From Hydrogenophaga taeniospiralis (lineage in GTDB: Bacteria; Pseudomonadota; Gammaproteobacteria; Burkholderiales; Burkholderiaceae_C), in contig NZ_JAHBAG010000001.1 in assembly GCF_020510445.1 (NCBI RefSeq), positions 1,836,501-1,900,500 of the forward strand: a stretch of DNA of 64,000 nucleotides, read 5' to 3'. A program made the position numbers and the translations under genes. Every line of letters starts with the position of its first letter. Positions within the stretch are counted from its first letter, which is position 1. The notes under the pieces were generated by a model. It was given only the letters and a program-made list of their open reading frames with translations, was not told where the DNA came from and did not search any database. Shown here piece by piece: positions 25,993 to 35,319 of the stretch.

Positions 25993-28314
25993 ATGCCCAT
26001 CCATCGCCTTGTTGAACTGCAGCGCGCTGCGATGGCTCCGCAACTGGCGACCGCGGCCACACGCCGGTCGGTGCGTGTGATGCCGGCTGCCGCCGGTAAC
26101 CCGGTGTCACCCGCGCTGGACGCCACGGTGGCCACGGTGATTGCACCAAGGCAGGCGGACGCCGGCGCGCTGCGCGCCGTGCGGCTCGATCCGGGCGTGG
26201 CGCGCATGCGCCTGGACCGCCTCCGTCCGGAGCTGTTCGACCCGGTCAAACCGCTCGGCTTTGAGCGCAAGGACTCGCCGCACGCCATCAGCCCGGTGGC
26301 CCAACCGAGCGACGCCACGCTGTTCGAAGACGCGCACAGCGACGTGCGTTATTTTCTGCCGCGCTACCGGCTGCGCACCACGGCCCCGGGCCGCTACGAC
26401 GTGAACGTGGTAGCCGACCCGCAGGCCAGCGGCCTGTGGGTGGTGAGTCTGGGTCTGGAGGCCTACCCGGCTCCCGAACTGGGCGATGCCGCGCGCACGG
26501 CCCAGACGCTGCCGCACCCGCTCGACGCGGCGCTGAGCTACCGTCTGCCCGGCTCCACGATCGAGCGGCGGCTGCCCGCCACCGAGCTGCTCAGCGATGC
26601 GCGCGGACCGGTGGTGATCTTTCGTCTGGGCCTGGCCGAGCGCGACGAACTGCTTGGTGCTTTCATGGCCCAGAGCGCCGGCGCCAGCCTGTCGGTCATG
26701 CGCCCGTACACCGTGGCGGTGCCGCTGGCGGCACCCGCGCCCACACCCGGCCCTGTGCCCGGGCGGCGCCCGCCAGTGGCCGTGCCCGTGCCACCGGGCA
26801 TGCCGCGACCCAGGTTTCCGGTGGCGGACACGCTGCCCAGGCACAGCCTCAACCTGGCGGCCAACCGGCAACTGATGCTCAAGCGCCGCTTCGAGATCGA
26901 CCCGCGGTTGGTGGCCGGGACCGGCATCGCCGCCGCCCCCGCGGCGGCCGTGCCGCAGCGCTACCGTGCCCTGACGCAGAGCCCGGCGGTGACCATGCCC
27001 TTGTGGTTCGACAGCGCGCTGCACGCCTACGTCTACCCCGGCGGCAGCCCCAGCGCCGGCAGCGCCGTGGCCAGCCTGCAGATGCACAGCGTGCCCTACA
27101 GCGCGCCCGGTCGCAGCGCCCGCCACCACAGCTATCTGCAAAGCAGCAGCCAGCCCACACGTTTTTATTTTTTGCCCGACGCGTTTCGCCTGGCGCGTAC
27201 CGAACACCCGCCTTTCAAACCCGCGCTGGCCTTCGTGGTGGACCAGTCGCCCAGCACCGACCCGGGCGCGACGCAGACCGCGGTGGAGCTGATCGCCGAC
27301 GTGCGCCCCGTGACCGACGGCAAGCGCCTGCTGGCCGCGCGCGAAGCCCTGAAAAGCAAGCTGCCCACCACCGGCGTGGCCCCGGGCGAGATTTCGTTGG
27401 AACCGTTGCTCGCCCCCTCGGTGCTGCGCCTGGGCCTGCCGCGCGGTGGGCGCATGCAGACGATCGAGGTGGCGGCCCAGGTCGATCTGGCCAACGGTTT
27501 TCAGCTGAACGAAAGCTTTGCGCTCGACGATTTTCAGGACGTGTTCGCCGCACTCATGGCGCCGCGATCGGCCGCCCTGCTGCAAGGCCACGTGGCGGTG
27601 TCCACCGGCCTGGGGGGCGGTGAAATCCTGGTGCCGGTGGAGCTGAACTTCCGCGCCCTCGAGGGCGAGCTGTTCCAGTACACCGAGACCACCGACAGCG
27701 CCACCGGCACGGTGGCGGTCCAGCTGATCAACCAGACCGGTGGCGCACTGCACATACCGGCCCTGCCGGTCTGGCTGAGCCGCGATGGCGCCATGGTGCC
27801 CGCGCGCACCGAGGGTCTGGACCTGAGCCAGGCGATCGAACTGCCGGCCGAGGGCGTGCTCGGTTTCCAGGTGCTGCCGGTCGATCCCTGGCCCGATGCG
27901 CTGCCCACCGGCCCGCTGGACGCGGTGTTCGACACCTCGGCCATCACCGCCGTGCCCGACCCCGAGGCGCTGTTCGCGCAGACCTTCGACAACAGCGTGG
28001 ACCAAGAGACCGCGCGCGCCATCACCGTGATGACCGACGCCGAGGTGCTGACCAGCGCGCAGGCGCCCGACAAGGCCATTCGGTTCGTGATCATAGAGTT
28101 TCGCGGCAACAAGAGCGTGCGCCTGAGTGACAGCAAGCTCGAAGAAGCGGTGGAGGTGCCGGTGCCCTTGATGGACGTGCTGCTGCGGCGCGACACCGAG
28201 GGCCAGTACGAGTACCGCCAGACCGTGGTGTACCGCTCGGGCACGCAGACCAGCTCGGGCTGGCGCAAGACCGACCTGGGCCTGCTTTTCGTGCCTTTTG
28301 AAGGCGGAGACTGA
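25993..28314 (+). CDS. Island protein 1: unknown, two copies of the shared FYxLP module
   Basis: 773 aa, not recognised. No signal peptide or membrane helix. Residues about 119-245 (VRYFLPRYRLRTT ... VVIFRLGLAERDELLGAFMA) and 390-560 (FYFLPDAFRLAR ... FALDDFQDVFAALM) both look like divergent versions of the module that opens the later paralogs. A Pro-rich linker (about 250-280) joins them. The C-terminal 200 residues are beta-rich and hydrophobic without repeats that I can define. GGAG sits 8 nt upstream of the ATG. The stop is followed after 1 nt by the next start, so it is the first gene of a coupled operon. Confidence 0.75.
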   Translation: MPIHRLVELQRAAMAPQLATAATRRSVRVMPAAAGNPVSPALDATVATVIAPRQADAGALRAVRLDPGVARMRLDRLRPELFDPVKPLGFERKDSPHAISPVAQPSDATLFEDAHSDVRYFLPRYRLRTTAPGRYDVNVVADPQASGLWVVSLGLEAYPAPELGDAARTAQTLPHPLDAALSYRLPGSTIERRLPATELLSDARGPVVIFRLGLAERDELLGAFMAQSAGASLSVMRPYTVAVPLAAPAPTPGPVPGRRPPVAVPVPPGMPRPRFPVADTLPRHSLNLAANRQLMLKRRFEIDPRLVAGTGIAAAPAAAVPQRYRALTQSPAVTMPLWFDSALHAYVYPGGSPSAGSAVASLQMHSVPYSAPGRSARHHSYLQSSSQPTRFYFLPDAFRLARTEHPPFKPALAFVVDQSPSTDPGATQTAVELIADVRPVTDGKRLLAAREALKSKLPTTGVAPGEISLEPLLAPSVLRLGLPRGGRMQTIEVAAQVDLANGFQLNESFALDDFQDVFAALMAPRSAALLQGHVAVSTGLGGGEILVPVELNFRALEGELFQYTETTDSATGTVAVQLINQTGGALHIPALPVWLSRDGAMVPARTEGLDLSQAIELPAEGVLGFQVLPVDPWPDALPTGPLDAVFDTSAITAVPDPEALFAQTFDNSVDQETARAITVMTDAEVLTSAQAPDKAIRFVIIEFRGNKSVRLSDSKLEEAVEVPVPLMDVLLRRDTEGQYEYRQTVVYRSGTQTSSGWRKTDLGLLFVPFEGGD

Positions 28315-28315
28315 G

Positions 28316-30091
28316 ATGTTCGCTGGCCGCCCCGACTGGCACGCCCCCACCCATGTGGCGGGGCGGCCGGCGTATGCGGCTTTTGAACAGCCCGGGCGTT
28401 TCATGGTGGCGCCGCAGCGGCTGCGCACCGCTTCGCTGGCGCTGGACATCTATGAACAGGACCGTGGCGACGCCGGTCTTGAAAACTTCTCGCTGCTGCA
28501 GCTGGGTTTTGAGGCCGAGTACGGGTTGGAAGCGCTGCGCCAGGCCGCGCTGGAATGGCCGGTGTCGGCCGTCTTGGGCCCGTTGCCGGCCGAAGCCGCG
28601 TGGTTGCGGCTGCACGCGGTCCAGGCGCTTTCGCTGCCCCCCGAGGTGACGGCCTTGTTGAGCCTGGACCGGGTTGGCCTGGGCACCATGGGCCTCACGC
28701 TGCGCCTCGATGGCGCGGCCACCGAGCTGTTTGTGGGCAGCCTGCAAAGCGGGCTGCTCACGGTGGGCGCGCAGGCCTGGGTGCGGGTGCGCGGCGTGGC
28801 CGAGCGCTGGCCGCTGGCCGTGAGCTTCGATCCTGCGGCCTTGCGCGCGGCGCTGCCTGCACTGGAGCTGCCCTTGCCATCGCTGCGCCAGCGCCTGTTG
28901 GACGCCCCCGAGAGCCTGGGTTTCGCGGCCTTGCTCGAGGTGCCGCTCTCGAACCGGCCGCAGGCCGCCGACGCGCTGCTCGACCGCCTGGTCGAACGTT
29001 TCTGTGCCCTGATGCCCGGCCCGGCCGACGGCCCGGCGGCGGACGTGCGCGTGGTCTTCGATGCGGCCCTGATGCCGGCCGGTCGTGTGTCGTGGGCGCT
29101 GGATGAAGTCTTGCTGTGCCCGCGCCTGCTGGTGATGGACGCCGACCCGCTGGCGCCACTGCGCGAACTGCCGCCGGCCTCGTGGCCCGGGCAACTGGTG
29201 CGCCGCCACAGCGTGCCGGCCCTGGGCAGCGGCTGGCACAGCCTCACGCTCTTGCCCAACCTGCCGGGCCCGCGCGTGGGCCTGCTGCGCGCGCAAGTGG
29301 AGGTGATCGCGCCGCCCCGGCCGCCGGCCCGGCCCTTCAGCAGCCGCGCCTCGGCCACGCTGCCGGCCAACGACGCGCCGGTGCTGGTGAACCTGCGGCT
29401 CGCGCCCGACGAGCCGCTGCACTACCAATGGAAGATCAGCAGCTTCGTGCGGCAAGACGGCCACGCGGAGCTGGTGGAGGGCCCGGTCCAGACAGCGAAC
29501 CGGCGCCACCTGGTCATCGGCGCCGATGCGCTGGGCCTGCGTTTTGTGGGCGTGGAGGCCGAGGCCGCTTTTCTGCGCGAAGCCCGCATCACGCTGAGCT
29601 GCCAGGGCCAACGCGCCGGCAAGCCCTGGGCGACGGAAGGCGCCATCGACAGCGCCCACCCGCGGCTCGCACTGGCCCTGCCGCCGGGGGTGACCGACGC
29701 CACCCTCAGCGCCACCGCCACCGCCCTGGCCGACGGCCGCACTTGCGCCACGCAGGCGCAGGCGGTGACCGAAAACCTGTACCTGGACGCCTTCAGCTTC
29801 GAGGGCAGCGGCGCACGTAGCCTGGCGCTGGAGTGCGACTTCGACGACGCCGCGCCGCAGGTGCTGATCGAGCTCGTGCCCGAAGACCGGGTCGACCAGG
29901 CCGGTCGGCGCGCCTTGCTGCGGCTCGCGCCGGCCGCGCCAGCAGCCACCTGGGGCTGGACCGCGCTGTCGCCGTTTCGCAGCGGCTACCGCTGGCGCTG
30001 GGCCGGCCAGGCCGAGTGGTCCGCCGCCACCTCACCCACGGTGCCGCTGCAACTTCGCAGCAGCCAGGACCCGACACGGAGCACACCATGA
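28316..30091 (+). CDS. Island protein 2: unknown, divergent module paralog
   Basis: 591 aa from the ATG at 28316; a start six codons earlier would overlap the previous gene. Not recognised. Leu/Ala-rich with no signal peptide. GLTLRLDGAATELFVGSLQS followed by WVRVRGVAERWPLAVSFDP aligns by eye with the FSLxLSxEGATILExAFxxG...YxLxYxxLRPxxxVxIT core of proteins 5 to 7. The C-terminal 250 residues contain two beta-sandwich-like segments (LVNLRLAPDEPLHYQWKISS and the later LALECDFDDAAPQVLIELVP). It overlaps the next gene by ATGA. Confidence 0.7.
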   Translation: MFAGRPDWHAPTHVAGRPAYAAFEQPGRFMVAPQRLRTASLALDIYEQDRGDAGLENFSLLQLGFEAEYGLEALRQAALEWPVSAVLGPLPAEAAWLRLHAVQALSLPPEVTALLSLDRVGLGTMGLTLRLDGAATELFVGSLQSGLLTVGAQAWVRVRGVAERWPLAVSFDPAALRAALPALELPLPSLRQRLLDAPESLGFAALLEVPLSNRPQAADALLDRLVERFCALMPGPADGPAADVRVVFDAALMPAGRVSWALDEVLLCPRLLVMDADPLAPLRELPPASWPGQLVRRHSVPALGSGWHSLTLLPNLPGPRVGLLRAQVEVIAPPRPPARPFSSRASATLPANDAPVLVNLRLAPDEPLHYQWKISSFVRQDGHAELVEGPVQTANRRHLVIGADALGLRFVGVEAEAAFLREARITLSCQGQRAGKPWATEGAIDSAHPRLALALPPGVTDATLSATATALADGRTCATQAQAVTENLYLDAFSFEGSGARSLALECDFDDAAPQVLIELVPEDRVDQAGRRALLRLAPAAPAATWGWTALSPFRSGYRWRWAGQAEWSAATSPTVPLQLRSSQDPTRSTP

Positions 30092-30756
30092 GCCTTGATC
30101 TGCACGGTCTTGTACTGACCCCCTTGCCCGAGCCGAACAGCTTCGCCTACCGGCCCGCCCGGCCCACGCTGGCACGCAACGACGACGGATCGGCGCAGTT
30201 CAGCTTCATCAAGGCCGGCAGCGTGAGCCTGCTGTCGTTCACCGCGGTGTGGGCGGCCCCGCAAGCCGCGCTCGACCAGGCGCGCGTCGACCTGGCCGCG
30301 CAACGGCAGTGCGCGCCCGACAAGATCGATCTGTTGCCCGAACCCCTGATCGCCAGCCCGGCCGAGCTGCGTTTTGGCGACGGCGCCGGCCAGTGGGTCA
30401 CCGCCATCAGCACCGCCTCGTCGGGCGTGGCGCCGTTCCAGGCCGCCTTCAGTGCCATGTTGAATCCCGAGCAGGCGGACAAGCTGCGCCAGGCCGCGGC
30501 CGGTGAGACCGGCTGGGTGGGCGTGGCCTACCGCTTGACGCTCGCGGATGCGCCGGTGCGCAGCAGCACGCTGGACGCCCAGGCCTCGTTTCTGGGCGAG
30601 GCCAGCCTGAACCGCGGCGACCCGCAAGACCCCACCGTCGGTCTGCGCACCGAAGCCAGCGCCAGCCTGTCCGCCACCCACAGCAGCAGCCCCGCCGCGC
30701 CCGCCCCGGACGAAAGCTTTGGCGACGCCGCGCTGTGGGGCCTGCCCAAACCCTGA
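30088..30756 (+). CDS. Island protein 3: minimal single-module paralog
   Basis: 222 aa, not recognised, no signal peptide. It seems to be only the N-terminal module of its larger neighbours: SFAYRPARPTLARNDDGSAQ matches the FWYLPGPVxLAR opening, and FQAAFSAMLNPEQADKLRQA with GWVGVAYRLTLA matches the AFSLxLSxxGAxILxxAF...IGVIYxLxY core. The last 40 residues are a Ser/Ala/Pro-rich tail. The start codon overlaps the stop of protein 2 (ATGA). Confidence 0.7.
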   Translation: MSLDLHGLVLTPLPEPNSFAYRPARPTLARNDDGSAQFSFIKAGSVSLLSFTAVWAAPQAALDQARVDLAAQRQCAPDKIDLLPEPLIASPAELRFGDGAGQWVTAISTASSGVAPFQAAFSAMLNPEQADKLRQAAAGETGWVGVAYRLTLADAPVRSSTLDAQASFLGEASLNRGDPQDPTVGLRTEASASLSATHSSSPAAPAPDESFGDAALWGLPKP

Positions 30757-30806
30757 CCGCTCTTTCAACGCCCTCTTCAACACCCCACCACCCAAGGACT
30801 TTCACC

Positions 30807-32990
30807 ATGATGCAACTCGACAACGTTCGCCAACTGCTGGGTTTCCAGGTGCACGGCGACCACCAGAACGACCACACCTTTTACGTCTACCCCAACCGCC
30901 CGACCTTTGCGCGCATGGAGAACGGCGGCCTGGCGCTGCGTTTCGTGGAGTACGGCCAACTGCGCGAAGACGGAGGCAAGAAGTTCGGCGGCTTCGTGGC
31001 GTTTGATGCCGAGCTCACCGTGCCCGACGACGCCCTGGCCAAGATCACGGTGGAACTGCAGAAAGAGGTGGACGCCAAATACAAGAAGCGCGGCGCGCAG
31101 CCGCCCAAGGTGAAGATCGCCCCGATCCTCTGGACCGGCGGCACGGTGGAACTGCTGCTCACCGAAGGCGGCGCGCTGGTGGAGAAGGTGCGCGGCGCGG
31201 GCAAGCCTTCGCTCTATGGCCGCAACGTGGCCGCGTTCATGATGGAGCTCTCCGAGCTCGGCACCGCGATCTTCAAGGAAACGCTGAGCACCGGATCGGC
31301 CAGCGCCGTGACCGTGGTCTACAAGCTGGACCACTACATCCGCCTGCCCGAGATGAGCGCCTGGGGCACCTGGAACGCCTCCGAGTTCTACAGCTTCTTC
31401 CAGGACATCAACACCGAAGACAACTTCTGGAGCGAGGACAGCTACACCGAGGTGGTGAACTCCAGCCGCTACAAGAACGACGTCACCAAGACCCACTTCG
31501 AGTTCACCCAGACGCCCAATCTCTCGCCCGAAGAAAACGCCAAGCTCGAAGGCGATGTGCGCGCGCTCATCAACAAGCAGCTCGAAGCGGCGGTGCAGCG
31601 CAACATGCTCAAGGAGATCGCCGACGTCGACCCCAACGTGAAGGCCCTGCAAGAGGGCCAGGACATCGAGGACATCCGCCGCACCATCAACAAGAGCCAG
31701 ATCGCCAACGTGCGCGTGGAGTGGAGCGAGGCCAAGACCATCATCACCAACAAGGCGCCGCAAGGCCAGCTGCCCACGGTGACCTCGCTCAAGGGCGCCG
31801 ACGGCAAACCGGTGAAGTGGGAGGACTACTACAGCAAGCTCAGCGTCGACGAATTCCTGAAGACGGTGCAGGTGAACATGCGCGTCAACGCCAGCTTCGC
31901 CGACCTGCCGATCCACAGCGTGGAAGTGAAGATCAGCTACCCGCACGGCCCCAACGCCAAGACGCAGGAGTTCACCTTCACCAGCCCCGACGCGGTGGCC
32001 AAGTTCGAGTGCTTCGTGCACCAGGGCATCCGCAAGTTCAAGTACGCCTACACCGTCAACTACAAGAACAGCGCCTTCGTTTTCAAGAGCCCCGAGGTCG
32101 AGACCGACGACACCAACCTCACCATCAACGTCGACGACCTGGGCATCCTGGCGCTTGACATCGCCCCGGGCGACATCAACTTCGGCCAGGTCGACCGCGC
32201 GCTGATCACCGTGAGCTACGCCGGCGGGGCGCGGCCTTTCGAGGCCAAGTTCAACATGACCAAGGACAGCAACACCTTCAGTGTGCGCCAGGTCATCGAG
32301 CAGCGCCGCAGCGGCCCGGTACAGGTGCAGGTGGTCTACCAGATGGCCGACGGGCGCGAGATCAAGGGCCCGGTGCGCGAGCAGACCGCCAGCCAGCTCT
32401 ACATCGACGATCCGTTCAGCGCCATGAAGACCATCGGCTTTCGCGCCGTCGGCGACCTGGAAAACGAGGTCGCCAGCATCACGGTCGACGCGGTCTACGA
32501 GGACGCGGGCAACAACTACCGCCAGCGTGTCAACAAGAACCTCAACAAGGACAACCCGGCCGACGACTGGACCTTTCCCGTGATCGACGACGCCCTGGGC
32601 GAGGTGCGCTACACCGCCACCGTGCTCTTCAAGGACGGCAAGATGAAGGAGCTGCCCGAGACGGTGGCCAAGCGATCCACCATCACCCTGGGCAGCGGCA
32701 CGGTGGAGTTCCTGACCGTGAGCGTGGTGCCCGACCTGATGGACTGGGACCGGGCCAAGCTGGTCAACGTGGCGCTGTCCTATCAAGACACGGCCAACGG
32801 CGTGAACAGCCGCAACGAGTTGCGCTTCAAGTCCGGCGACGCGGAAAAGAGCTGGAAGGTCGCGCTCAAGGACGCGGCCAAGACCGAGTACGAGACCACG
32901 GTCACCTATTTCCTCCAGGACGGCAGCAAGAAGGTGGTCGGCCCGACCCGCCAGTCCGATCTGTCGGTGTTCCTTGAAATCCCCGCCTGA
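30807..32990 (+). CDS. Island protein 4: module plus four beta-sandwich-like repeats
   Basis: 727 aa from ATGATG at 30807. The module opens with HTFYVYPNRPTFARMENGGL (residues 24-43) and has FMMELSELGTAIFKETLSTG. Residues about 195-345 are charged and helical (possible coiled coil). From about 345 to the end there are four repeats of 90-100 residues with the pattern Val-rich strand, SYxDxANxxxxxxxxF, YxxxVxYxxxDG, as in DWDRAKLVNVALSYQDTANG. Unusually rich in Lys, Asn and Glu compared with its neighbours. No secretion signal. 50 nt after protein 3. Confidence 0.75.
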   Translation: MMQLDNVRQLLGFQVHGDHQNDHTFYVYPNRPTFARMENGGLALRFVEYGQLREDGGKKFGGFVAFDAELTVPDDALAKITVELQKEVDAKYKKRGAQPPKVKIAPILWTGGTVELLLTEGGALVEKVRGAGKPSLYGRNVAAFMMELSELGTAIFKETLSTGSASAVTVVYKLDHYIRLPEMSAWGTWNASEFYSFFQDINTEDNFWSEDSYTEVVNSSRYKNDVTKTHFEFTQTPNLSPEENAKLEGDVRALINKQLEAAVQRNMLKEIADVDPNVKALQEGQDIEDIRRTINKSQIANVRVEWSEAKTIITNKAPQGQLPTVTSLKGADGKPVKWEDYYSKLSVDEFLKTVQVNMRVNASFADLPIHSVEVKISYPHGPNAKTQEFTFTSPDAVAKFECFVHQGIRKFKYAYTVNYKNSAFVFKSPEVETDDTNLTINVDDLGILALDIAPGDINFGQVDRALITVSYAGGARPFEAKFNMTKDSNTFSVRQVIEQRRSGPVQVQVVYQMADGREIKGPVREQTASQLYIDDPFSAMKTIGFRAVGDLENEVASITVDAVYEDAGNNYRQRVNKNLNKDNPADDWTFPVIDDALGEVRYTATVLFKDGKMKELPETVAKRSTITLGSGTVEFLTVSVVPDLMDWDRAKLVNVALSYQDTANGVNSRNELRFKSGDAEKSWKVALKDAAKTEYETTVTYFLQDGSKKVVGPTRQSDLSVFLEIPA

Positions 32991-33007
32991 GCACCAGGAG
33001 AAAAACC

Positions 33008-35299
33008 ATGCTCTTGCTCGACTCCCGTTCGCGCATCATCAACGGCCTCTCGGTATTCCCCGACCACGCCGACCCGGAGCAGTGGTACTACATGCCCACC
33101 GCGCCCCATCTGACCACCGTGCGCGACAGCGCGCTCGGGCTCGACATCCCGCAGTTCATGCTGCTGGGTTTTCGTGGCGACGCCGGCAACGGCGGTTTCC
33201 TGAACTTCGACTGCAACGTGGGCGCGAGCCAGCGCCAGGTCGATGACCTGGCGCGCGAGATCGCCAACGCCGAGAACCTGCGCAACGCGCCTCGCATCGC
33301 GCCGATCCCGCTCGAGGGCGGCACGGTGCGGCTGATGATGCTGGGCAAGGACAGCGCCGCGCCCCCGCCGACCGGAACGCCGGCCACGCCGGCCGGGCCG
33401 CAGTTCGTGCTGAAGATGGACCACAGCGCCAACCCCTCGCTTTACGGCGACAACCAGGCGGCGTTTTCGGTGCAGCTCGACCAGGACGGCTTCACCGTCA
33501 TGCAGCAGGTGCTGGATGGCGAGATCCTGCCGGTGGCGGTGGTCTATTCGCTCGAGTTCCTGGGCCTGCGCCCGGCCTACAACATCCGCCTGAAGGTGGA
33601 CTGGGACCGGGTGCAGAAGCACATGGACGAAAGCTTCTCGGCCAGCTTCCTGGTCGTCTCCACCGAGATCGGCAAGGCGGTCGACGAGCTGATCGACAAA
33701 CGCGCCATCGTGCTCGAGTCCGACACCTTCGTGGCCGAGGGCGACGACACCAAGGGCATCATCGACCGGCGCGACGCCGCGCTGGCCCAGGTGCGCTCGA
33801 TGATCACTGAGGCCTTCTTCAACGTCAGCCTGCCGCCCTGGACGCCCGAGAAGAAACCCGACTGGGAGCGCGCCATGGACGCCGTGGGCCGCTTTGCCGC
33901 GAACCAGTCGGCGCAGGCCGCGGGCGGGCCCGCCATGGGTCTGTTGCCCAGCTTCAGCTACAAGCGCATGGACTACAAGCGCATGGACAAGAAGGCGCTC
34001 AACGTCAATTTCTCCGAGCGCGTGGCGGTGAAGAAGCACATCCACCCGCAAGGCCATCTGCAGTCGCTGTTCGCCACGCTGCGCGACGGCCGCGTGCCGA
34101 TGGACCGTTTCGTCAAGCAGGTCTCGCTCGACAACGAGTGGTTCAAGAAACGCAAGCTGCGCGTGACCGCGCGCAACGACCTGGCCGCCGACGACATCGC
34201 CAGCATCAACGTGCGCGCGGCCTATGGCGACAAGCCGCAAAACGCGCTGCTGACGCCCGCCGCGCTGGAAACCAAGTTCGAGTGGTTCAGCCAGATCGAC
34301 GCCGGCAAACCGCTGCGCGACGTGGCGATGGAATTTGAAGTGCTGTTCAAGAACGTCGACACCACCAAGCGCCCCGCCAAACTCAAAAGCAAGCCCTGGA
34401 CGGTGGACATCGACAACGTGGAGATCGTGCCGCGCGAGCTCTACAGCCTGATCACGGTTCCGGTGATCGCGGAGAACTTCCCCTGGGATCGCTACAGCTC
34501 GGTCGAGGTGCAGCTGCGCTACAGCGACGAAGCGAACGACATCGCTCAGCACGACACGCTGCGCCTGACCCAGGAGGCGCCGAGTGCGAACTGGAAGATG
34601 TTCGTGCTCGACCCGGACAAGACCACATTCGAGGTGAAGAAGGTCTTTCGCGCACTCGACAACCGCGATGTCGAACATGGCTGGCAGGCCAGCGACGAGA
34701 CCCAGGTCACGCTGCGCAACCCCTTTCCCACGCGGCGCGTGGTGCAGGTGGTGCCCAGCGTCGACTGGACGCAGGTGCAGGAGGCCTTCGTCGACTTCCG
34801 CTACGAAGACCCGGCCAACAACGTGCTGGTCGAAGAGTCGATGAGCTTCACCGAGGGGTCGAGTTCGAAGGCCTTTTCCGTGGACCTGCGCAATCCGGCA
34901 CAGAAGTCGGTGTTCTACCGCATCAGCCTGCAATACAAGGACAGCCGCTTTGTCGAGTTGCCCGAGTCCATGACCAACGCCAGCCGCATCGCGATCAAGC
35001 CCGACGCCAAGGGCCGGCGCATCGTCACCGTGCGCGCGCCGGCCGATTTTGAGCGGCGCCACCTGCGCAGGGCCAGCGTGTCGTTGCGTTTCGAGGACTT
35101 CGCCGGTGGCCTGTCGTTCGCCGACGACCTGGTGTTCGAGAACGGCCAGAGCTCGGGCGAGTTCGAGTACGACTACCTCGACCCCAACCGCATGCGCTTC
35201 GAATACCGAGTGCACTGGCTGTTTGAAAACGGCCTGGGCAAGGTGAGCGACTGGACCGCCAGCGCGGCCACCGAGCTGGCGCTGCGCATTCCCAACTGA
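33008..35299 (+). CDS. Island protein 5: module plus beta-sandwich-like repeats
   Basis: 763 aa; AGGAG precedes the ATG at 33008, 17 nt after protein 4. Residues 1-32 (DSRSRIINGLSVFPDHADPE then QWYYMP) are clearly homologous to proteins 6 and 7. The core reads AAFSVQLDQDGFTVMQQVLD with VAVVYSLEFLGLRPAYNIRL. A region around 310-350 contains the near-direct repeat YKRMDYKRMDKK. Four C-terminal repeats follow, for example VVPSVDWTQVQEAFVDFRYE and DPANNVLVEESMSFTEGSSS. No signal peptide or membrane segment. Confidence 0.75.
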   Translation: MLLLDSRSRIINGLSVFPDHADPEQWYYMPTAPHLTTVRDSALGLDIPQFMLLGFRGDAGNGGFLNFDCNVGASQRQVDDLAREIANAENLRNAPRIAPIPLEGGTVRLMMLGKDSAAPPPTGTPATPAGPQFVLKMDHSANPSLYGDNQAAFSVQLDQDGFTVMQQVLDGEILPVAVVYSLEFLGLRPAYNIRLKVDWDRVQKHMDESFSASFLVVSTEIGKAVDELIDKRAIVLESDTFVAEGDDTKGIIDRRDAALAQVRSMITEAFFNVSLPPWTPEKKPDWERAMDAVGRFAANQSAQAAGGPAMGLLPSFSYKRMDYKRMDKKALNVNFSERVAVKKHIHPQGHLQSLFATLRDGRVPMDRFVKQVSLDNEWFKKRKLRVTARNDLAADDIASINVRAAYGDKPQNALLTPAALETKFEWFSQIDAGKPLRDVAMEFEVLFKNVDTTKRPAKLKSKPWTVDIDNVEIVPRELYSLITVPVIAENFPWDRYSSVEVQLRYSDEANDIAQHDTLRLTQEAPSANWKMFVLDPDKTTFEVKKVFRALDNRDVEHGWQASDETQVTLRNPFPTRRVVQVVPSVDWTQVQEAFVDFRYEDPANNVLVEESMSFTEGSSSKAFSVDLRNPAQKSVFYRISLQYKDSRFVELPESMTNASRIAIKPDAKGRRIVTVRAPADFERRHLRRASVSLRFEDFAGGLSFADDLVFENGQSSGEFEYDYLDPNRMRFEYRVHWLFENGLGKVSDWTASAATELALRIPN

Positions 35300-35319
35300 A
35301 CTTCCGCGAGAGGCCCCCC

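Noticed and set aside
26107..28449. Long minus-strand open frame opposite island protein 1
   Set aside because: Composition dominated by His, Arg, Gln and Gly, typical of antisense frames in GC-rich DNA; no recognisable domain.
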